This document shows positions 57,081 through 64,000 of a DNA stretch of 64,000 bases, in pieces. A model generated the notes under the pieces. It worked only from the letters and a program-made list of their open reading frames with translations. It was not told the DNA's origin and did no database searches. The DNA lies in assembly GCA_936432065.2 (NCBI GenBank), contig OW386285.2, positions 176,371,984 through 176,435,983 of the forward strand. The letters run 5' to 3'. The translations under genes were made by a program, and so were the position numbers. Origin of the DNA: Rutpela maculata (Eukaryota; Arthropoda; Insecta; Coleoptera; Cerambycidae). The first letter of the stretch is position 1. Each line of letters opens with the position of its first letter.

Positions 57081-57706
57081 TGTAAATATTTCATGCAAAG
57101 ACGAGATTACCTTTCCCCTCCGTTTTCGAGGGTGCTGAACACGATGGAAGTGGTGGAAGAAGTTTTTGACCGCCACAACCCCCTGAAATGGCCATAAACC
57201 ATCCCTTTTATGGGGATCCCTTTATGTTTTTATATATAAAAGTGGGGAGTGATTTATTGACGGGTTATACTTGAAATAACATGGGAGGGGTTATAGAGTA
57301 AGTGGAATCCTAGGGGGTTGATTAAACTGGAAAATCTTTTTTTCAAATGATTTGGTTCAAACGCTTACCCCCGTTTTCAGGGTCACGGGAAAAATATTCA
57401 TTTTTAGCTCCAACCCCTCCTCATCCCTCAGATGGGCAGAAATCACCCCTCATTTACCAGAAAGCATGCTATCCAGGATTTACAGGTTTTTCGGCATATT
57501 ATCGTTATTCCTGTGCATCTCCCTTCATTTTTCACAGAAGAGAAGGTGGTATCGACCTCGGGGGCTGTTTCAAAACCATAAATGGGGTGGTTTTTGGCCA
57601 TTTCAGGGGGTTGCGGCGGTCAGAAACTTCTCCCACCACTTCCATTGTGTTCAGCACCCTCGAAAACGGGGGGAAAGGTAATCTCGTCTTTGCACGAAAT
57701 ATTTAC
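57081..57706. repeat. Foldback element, ~626 bp
   Basis: The left arm 57081-57225 and right arm 57560-57706 are inverted copies: TGTAAATATTTC, TGCAAAGACGAGATTACCTT, TCGAGGGTGCTGAACAC and CCCCTGAAATGGCC on both sides. The loop has GGTTGATTAAACTGG and CCCCGTTTTCAGGGTCACGG. Short plus-strand frames here are complements of each other and not genes. No target duplication found. Confidence 0.8.
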
Positions 57707-58487
57707 AAGAAACTCGTCAAATAATGCTTCATTATATAGACCATTAAGAGAAAAAATTGTATCTATATTTATTTAAACTATTTTTTTTTTTTGAAATTTG
57801 TTTATAAATTTAAAAATAATGGTTATAAACAAATTCGAATAACTGAATTTTTTTATCAAACCAAAAACAACAACAAAAAAAGAAATATGAAATATTTAAC
57901 ATTTTTCTAAAAAATTTAATATATTTGCAGTTGGGGCCGAAATACGTCAGTTTTTAAATAATCCAAAAATTTTTAAAATTACATCGTATAAGGCTTTGAA
58001 AACATATCGTGCATTTTTAATTTTTTTGTAACTTCCTTAATTCCTGTCGCGAAAAGGGAAAACCAACCTAACCTGAACATCTATTCTTGTGTACATTTTT
58101 AAAACTTTTAATATTACTGATGCAATAAAAAAAAATTTCGCGATCTTGATTTAAACCTGAGACGTCCGCATGTTGGAATAAAAAGCGCTAGTCGTCTAAG
58201 TCCAACAAAACTTTATTATTTATTTCTTACATACTAGGTTATCTGACGACTAAGGTCTGATTTTTATACCCATAATATAACGTTTATACCTATTTGGCTA
58301 TTATCGGATCTCTAACATAATCGCGGATGATCGGACATCTATACACTATCTGTACTTGTGGATTATTTTCAACTAGCTGGGGCAAAAATATAGCTATTGA
58401 ATAATAACCAGTTTAAATTTCAAGAAACATCGATTTGCTTATTTATAAGTAACTGAGACACAAAAACTGACGTATCTCGGTCCCAAA
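57707..58487. other. Non-coding with one inverted pair
   Basis: GCAGTTGGGGCCGAAATACG (57928) pairs imperfectly with AAAACTGACGTATCTCGGTC (58463-58482) in inverse orientation, so 57923-58492 may be another decayed inverted-repeat element. No gene seen. Confidence 0.45.
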
Positions 58488-58792
58488 TGCAATAGGGAAC
58501 TTGCATAAAAATTTAAATAGGGAAATAGTTCTAAAAAACATAAGGTGACATTGTAATAAAACATATATTTCACAAAGAAACATATTTTCTAATTCAGCGC
58601 GTTGCATATAAACAATTGAAACTGCTGTAAAATTCAAATTTTATGCCGCGCTAAGAAAACGCTATCTTTGGCCGTGACGTCAGAGTGCACAACTACACAT
58701 CCAGTGCATGCAGATATTAGGCTCGTGGTTAGTTTCTATTCTAGTTTGTGACTGTGGATTACTGATTTATGTACTAGATTATTAGTTCACAA

Positions 58793-58945
58793 TGACTAAT
58801 GGGGATTTCTCAAAAGGTCAATCTGAAAATTTCCCTAATGTGGATATGATACTGGTTGCAACATTTATAAAAAATGCAGAAAGTTTTTCGCTTGGGGAAG
58901 TTCGCGGCGCGGCGTTAAGACAAATAAGTATTGTATTATTTTAGT
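58793..58945 (+). pseudogene. Possible captured first exon
   Basis: ATG 58793 opens a frame reading MTNGDFSKGQSENFPNV, DMILVATFIKNAESFSLG and EVRGAAL, closed by TAG at 58943-58945. A start with ...FP-VD-- and ...S-GEVRGA resembles, from memory, the N-terminal exon of uncharacterised insect proteins that also carry SWIM domains. CAAATAAGTATT where similarity ends could be a mutated GTAAGT donor. GTGACGTCAG upstream (58675-58684) looks like a CRE-type promoter word. Identity is uncertain. Confidence 0.35.
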
Positions 58946-60900
58946 TAGTCATAATGATATATGAATATTATTTTCTCGTCGTTATGCAAATGCAATCATG
59001 AAGTCGTAATGCCTAGTAATCACTTTCAAAAAACAGTTTTTTCTTGCATTTTTGACAATGTTAAGAGGGTGAAAACATTTTAGAAAAATCATAATTAAAA
59101 TTTTAAATGGATATAAACACAAAATGTAATTTAAAAATATGAAATCAAAATTATTAAAAGCAACATGTTTATTGGAAGTCTTGCTATACAGCCTAAGACG
59201 GGCCAACTAATTATCTTTGGTTATTCATATTTGGCACATATTACATATCTAGAAGAGGACACATTTTTATATACAAATTTTTATCTATGTCATAGGCGTA
59301 CGTTGCTACAGGAAAAAAAATTAAAGAAAACATTAAGCATTAAGCGCATCAAAATATATTAATTAATATTCAAACCGCTTGCTTACGTGAATTTTGCTCG
59401 AGAGCAATCCGAACATTTATATAATATATTGTATATACTAAAATGCACACAGACCGGATTATTTTCGCTTATACTTTGTTTCTCAATGTTTTAGGGGATA
59501 TTAAACACTCATAGCGAGAAAAACAATTTTGGTGAATTTTTCGCAACACCTACAAACTTACAAAAAAATACACGTTTTGATGTAGAAGTAATGAGCCAAA
59601 TATAACCAATATATTGCACCTTTTGCATTATTTTTAAAACGGCGGAAATAACAAACTAGAGTAAACATTATACTCTTCGCCAAATTATTGAATTTTCTTT
59701 ATAATTTTTGAATATTCTATGGTATACTCTTCGCAGTTTGTTGAAAATAAGTACATTTTTTTAGTGTAATTACTATATTGCGAATGTTAATTATCTCCTA
59801 ATGATGCTATACTGATTGGCGGAACGCTCGTCGGCATATTATGCAGTATTTTTGTGTCTGTAGAATCTTATCAAATGTTACAGCAGTCTTCATGTATATT
59901 TTTTTTCATAAAATATTTCATAACTTTTATATTTACTGATCGATTTTTTAAAAATAAGGTTCTTCCTCTAGCTAACACTAACTTACTGTGCAAATTTCAA
60001 TACGATACAACTTTCCGTTCTTGAGTTATCGTCCTTACAAGAAACGCGACGCCCAGACAGACAGACGGACATTTTGAAAGTTGTTCAGAATTCGATCACT
60101 AACATAATAATATGATTTTTTTTCCCTTTACGAGTTATATTTACGGTTTTAGAAATGTGCCGATCAAATTGCGAAAAATATAATAACCATTTAAAGAAAA
60201 TCGATTTTTAGGCCCCATTCTTTTTATATTTAAGTTGTCACAGCTGCCAATAATATATATACACTTCTAAAGAGGAAGTATTATCAAAAACCATATAAAA
60301 TACGTATTTTTAAAAATCAACGTCTATTTATTCAAAAACAAGGTGTTTATTTCCCTTTAATTTAATTTACTTTATAAATACTTATTAAACTGAAAATCAA
60401 AACGCACTTTTTCACCAACAGGCATATAAATAATTAACTGTATACACTTACATTGAAATGATCTACTACACACACAAACACACATGGACACTACTTTTTT
60501 GTGAAATATCTTTTTCATTATTCCTTCTGCAAGCTTTTAATCATTTGGTCCGACTATCTCGTGGTAACTGTATAGATATTTTATTAGGCGTTCTTTTACA
60601 CAATGGTACAATACAGTATTTAAAATAGGTTGACATATTTTCCATTGCAAGTTATATTTTCTTTTATTGAAAGTATCTATTCAGCATTATTTGTATAATG
60701 TAAATACGCTGCTAGTGTACTACCCACCTATCTTACTGCAACATTATCAGCATCGTGCATCGTGATGTCACACTCTTAGGCACTGTTTTCAAATGATTCG
60801 TTGCGCGTGGGACTTTAATTATTTATAACAAATTAATTACTTACATTTAAGGCGTCATATTTTGCATATCCTGTTTTCTTACATATTTGAACATTTTTAT
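58946..60900. other. AT-rich non-coding stretch
   Basis: No gene. ATACTCTTCGC occurs at 59669 and 59724. A GACAGACAGACGGACATTTT stretch near 60058 is common low-complexity repeat sequence. Confidence 0.5.
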
Positions 60901-60941
60901 GCAATAAAAAAAAATTGTGCAAGTTCCCTATTAGATCATAA

Positions 60942-61560
60942 TTACTTCCACATCCAGTGGAAGTATAGTAATGACAAAAAAATTTTGAAAATGTTCAAAT
61001 TGGCTTAAAATGTCATAAAACGTCGAGATTTTAAGTTTGAGTGAAAAAAAATTTCTGTCTGTCCTGTCTAACTTATTTTGTGCGCACGATTACTCTTGAA
61101 CCGTTCAAGATATTGACTTGAAATTTGGTACTCGTATGTATTTTAACGTGATCTGGAACTAGATTATCCTTTGATCTTTCTCCGTTGAAACTTTAGTAAG
61201 TAAATTGATAAATCAAGCAGTAAGAGTCCATAAAATTGGTATTTAGTATATACAAGACAAGCTATATGACCTTAAAAAATTTCTGGCATTAGCCACCCCC
61301 CATTAACACCTCCACCCCATTATTAGAGGAGGTGAATAAAATTGTAATTCAGTGTGTGTACAAGATCGAAAAACCTTAAAATATTTTTTTTAATTTATCC
61401 ACCCCCACTACCACTCTACCGCCCCCCTATCTATCATTACCACCACCTCTACCGATGTAGGATATCGTTTTATGAGTTATTGGGGTAGTCGATTTCAAAT
61501 ATTATATTACTAAAGTTTCATAAATGATTATTTCCATATACAGATTTTTTTTCTTTGAAC
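60942..61560 (+). repeat. Repeat family R, copy 4
   Basis: ACTTCCACATCCAGTGGAAG at 60943-60962, then TTCTGTCTGTCCTGTC, ATTGACTTGAAATTTGGTAC and both C-rich blocks. The right terminus is lost; it decays after TTTCCATATACAGATTTTTT. Confidence 0.82.
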
Positions 61561-61632
61561 AAATTTCAAAAAAATGGTTTAAATGAAGATAACATGTTTT
61601 TTCTTGATATCATTGTAAAGTAGATACATGTA

Positions 61633-61835
61633 AAAACCGCTGCCCAAGGAATCACTACTTCCACATCCAGATTTGCTATCCAAGTCTCTCACAACGAAAA
61701 AATTTTGTATGTAGAAATAATTGTTTATGGAAGTTTAATAATATGATATTTGAAATCGTCCCCAAAAACCTATAAAACGATATCTCACATCGGTAGTGAG
61801 GTGGAAGTAGTGATAGTAGGTTGGTAGTGACAGAT
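61633..61835 (-). repeat. Repeat family R, copy 5 (partial, inverted)
   Basis: Starts with AAAACCGCTGCCCAAGGAAT and CACTACTTCCACATCCAG, the complement of the right end of copies 1 and 2. It continues for about 200 bp toward the interior and stops at the first C-rich block. It faces copy 4 head to head. Confidence 0.8.
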
Positions 61836-61960
61836 GTCTTTAAGAGTCGATGTCGATGTAAAGTTTTCCGAGTATGTACTTTGGTATTATTAATAAAAGT
61901 CTAGTTAATTAAAAGTGTGTGTATTAAGTATTAAAACATAACAGAATTTTACATGATGTA

Positions 61961-62332
61961 TTGAAAGACTTATTAGCCCCTGTACTACCAAGCACAAAAA
62001 CTTATGATGAGCTGAAAGATGTTTTGCTAAAACACTATAGTCCTAAGAGATTGGTGATAGCAGAGAGATACAAATTTTACAATGCGAAACAAGAAGTAGA
62101 TGAAGATTGCAAAACATTTAGTGCGAAGCTGAAAAATTCGGATAGTAAACCTCGTCTCTTTATATTTGATAATATTAATAAAATTGAATTCCTCATTGAC
62201 ACGGGCGCTGATTTATCAATTATACCTCGGAATCTATTATCGAATACTAGGAGAAACCCTGATGTTGTACTAACAGCAGCTAATGGTTCAGTTATAGATA
62301 CCTTCGGGAAGAAATTTTCGTTTTTAATATAG
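61961..62332 (+). pseudogene. Gypsy gag stub fused to aspartic protease
   Basis: The first ~60 codons (KDLLAPVLPSTKTYDELKDV, KHYSPKRLVIAERYKFYNA) are a gag central helix. They run directly into FDNINKIEFLIDTGADLSII, the protease with its intact DTG active site, and then VVLTAANGSVIDTFGKKFSF. The capsid C terminus and zinc knuckle have been deleted. A frameshift near 62315-62325 ends the frame early. The other frame continues with FNIADINIAIIGADFLAHFG, the ILGxDFL-like end of the protease. Confidence 0.9.
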
Positions 62333-62513
62333 CAGATATAAATATCGCCATTATCGGAGCAGACTTTTTAGCTCATTTTGGTTTAGTTGTTGATTTGAAA
62401 CATAAATGTTTAATTGACAATATGACTAGTTTGTCAACATATTTATTTTCAAACAATGGTCCGTTACATTCTCCTAAGTTATTTAGCGTATCAAATGAAT
62501 TCACTGTCATTTA

Positions 62514-64000
62514 CCTTTCTCACGCCCACGTAGGTTGGATAGCGTTAAATTCAAGATAGCACAGGACGAATTCAATAATATGGTAGAATTAGGTATTTGT
62601 GCACCTTCTTCTTCCGTTTCCTCACCATTGCATATGGTTGAAAAAAAAGAAAGCTGCGACTGGAGGCCTTGTGGGGACTATCGTCGTCTAAATTCAATTA
62701 CTGTTCCTGACAGATATCCGTTGCCCCACCTCCATGATTTTAACTCGCAGTTGTATAATTGTGTTATTTTTTCAAAAATAGATTTGGTACGTGCTTATCA
62801 CGCAAAAAGCGACATTTTTAAAACAGCGATTACTACTCCTTTCGGTTTGTTTGAATTTGGTCGTATGCCTTTCGGCTTACGTAACGCCAGTCAAACTTTC
62901 CAACGTTTCATGAACGAAGTTTTAGTAGGTTTACCTTTTATTTTCGTCTATTTAGATGACATCCTGATTGCAAGTAAATCTAGTTCGGAAAATTTAGAGC
63001 ACTTAAAACTTGTTTTTCAGAGGTTAGAATTGTACGGCATAAATATTAAACCGTCAAAATGCATATTAGGTGTCAGTCATTTGACATTTTTAGGACACAA
63101 TATTTCTTCAGCTGGCACTTTACCTTCTTCTGAACGTATTGATGTCATAAATAATTTTCCCTTACCTACTACAGTCAAACAACTTCAGCGTTTCATAGGT
63201 ATGGTTAACTTTTATCATCGTTTCATACCTTCTTTCGCTGAAATATTAATTCCTTTACATGCACTTTGTACTAAATTACTGCATGATAAAGTTAAAATAA
63301 TAAACGATTGGCCTACCGACTGTCTTGAGAGTTTTTCCAAAGCCAAAGCTGCTATAGCTAGTGCAACCTTTTTAGCACATCCACGTTGTGATGATAGCTC
63401 GTTTTTATCGCTTACTGTTGATTGTTCTAATGTCTCTATGGGGGCTGTTCTTGAACAGCGCGATGACAAAGGTATTCTTGCCCCATTAGCCTTCTTTTCA
63501 CGAAAGCTTACCTTGGCACAGACCAAATATAGTTCCTTTGACAAGGAACTTCTTTCTTTATTTACAGCGATTAAACATTTCAGATTTTTACTTGAAGGTC
63601 GCACATTTATTTGCTTTACTGACCATAAACCTTTGGTCAAAGCATTATTCACTAAAACTGAAAGATCTCCCAGGCAAACTAGACATTTAGAATTCATTGC
63701 TCAATTTGCCTGCGAAATCAGACATATCAAAGGGAAAAATAACATTGTTGCAGACACTTTATCACGCGAACATGATACGTCTTCTTTGCAACAATTCATT
63801 TCCCCAATCGTTACTCAAAAGTCTAACCTAGTTGATACTAACTTTGACTTAAATTTATTGAGCAAAGCTCAAAAAGATGATTCTGACCTTAAATTTTTAT
63901 TATCAGATACTTCATCGAACACAAAGAGAACTTTTCATTTAAAGAAAATTAAAATTCCATATTCTGACAAGTTTATTTGGTGTGACGTTTCTCGCCCTAA
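62514..64000 (+). CDS. Gypsy reverse transcriptase and RNase H (partial, open to window end)
   Basis: The frame is open from about 62514 to 64000 (at least 495 codons) and has no stop in the window. It holds RPRRLDSVKFKIAQDEFNNM, DWRPCGDYRRLNS, IFSKIDLVRAYH, FGRMPFGLRNASQTFQRFMN, the catalytic FVYLDDILIA, FLGHNISSAGTLPSSERI, then RNase H TVDCSNVSMGAVLEQ, YSSFDKELLSL, CFTDHKPLVKAL and NNIVADTLSR. The residues that normally follow RAYH (about four, QIP-like) are missing before AKSDIFKTAI, an in-frame deletion in palm motif A's neighbourhood. Otherwise the catalytic residues are present. Confidence 0.92.

Larger units (their letters stand above)
58488..60932. mobile_element. Possible TIR element, 2.4 kb
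   Basis: AATAGGGAACTTGCA near 58485-58500 is the exact complement of TGCAAGTTCCCTATT near 60918-60933. Both ends adjoin AT runs. The only coding-like piece inside is at 58793. Without a target duplication this stays tentative. Confidence 0.4.
61900..64000 (+). mobile_element. Ty3/Gypsy retrotransposon, 5'-deleted, runs off the window
   Basis: The order is a gag stub, protease, then reverse transcriptase and RNase H, which continue past 64000 toward integrase. A possible LTR-end remnant with AATAAAAG (61891-61898) precedes it. Most of gag is missing, and the stub joins straight into the protease. The frame shifts once after the protease. Confidence 0.9.

Noticed and set aside
57347..57724. 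Overlapping frames of 109 and 125 codons
   Set aside because: They fall in the loop and arm of a foldback element; the arm sequence is palindromic with the left arm, which explains the open frames.
63215..63697. A 160-codon minus-strand frame
   Set aside because: Complement of the Gypsy RNase H coding region, with no domain of its own.

Overview
The window reads as nuclear DNA of an insect (order not determined), not a bacterial segment. It is AT-rich and has an intron-containing helicase gene fragment, non-LTR retrotransposons with microsatellite 3' tails, Ty3/Gypsy LTR elements, hAT MITEs with 8-bp target duplications, a Tc1/mariner-type transposase relic, foldback elements and degenerate satellites. 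I found no operon, CRISPR array, rRNA or credible tRNA. Almost all the coding potential belongs to mobile elements; the only host-like gene sequence is two senataxin-type helicase exons near the left end.

Layout. 1-6285: AT-rich DNA with a hAT MITE (1031-1279), an inverted-repeat element with a smaller MITE inside it (2095-2691), the helicase exons (2981-3499) and an inverted pair of SWIM zinc-finger fragments (4680-5042). 6286-10154: a Gypsy element with nearly identical LTRs and one long ORF that has lost reverse transcriptase, RNase H and the integrase core. 10335-22540: LINE remnants cut by a hAT MITE, a dispersed repeat called family R here, and a 2.8-kb long-TIR element; a foldback inside that element carries a piece of coding sequence. 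A nearly complete LINE (16926-21120) lies in the same stretch. 22700-25660: a Tc1/mariner transposase relic, a five-unit satellite and hairpins. 25692-34680: a near-perfect 2.93-kb tandem duplication whose second copy faces a diverged inverted copy, forming a large inverted-repeat element. 34700-44760: several minus-strand LINEs, including a full-length Jockey-like copy with an 11-bp target duplication. 44846-51638: a rearranged Gypsy relic containing a 5.8-kb TIR element, which contains family R, which contains a 2.6-kb TIR element; a 621-bp hAT palindrome also sits in the 5.8-kb element. 52257-57706: LINE 3' fragments, a (TA)n microsatellite, a 5'-truncated LINE with an open ORF and a foldback. 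58480-64000: a possible captured first exon, two more family R copies, and a Gypsy gag-pol that runs off the window end.

How the parts relate. Little here works together as a host pathway. The useful signal is insertion history, because target duplications let several events be ordered. The LINEs and Gypsy elements with intact frames could supply enzymes in trans to shorter copies, but that is inference. I found no convincing undescribed functional system. The best leads are the in-frame Gypsy derivative with an altered protease motif, the two TIR elements whose ends I could not assign to a superfamily, and coding pieces carried inside foldback or TIR elements.
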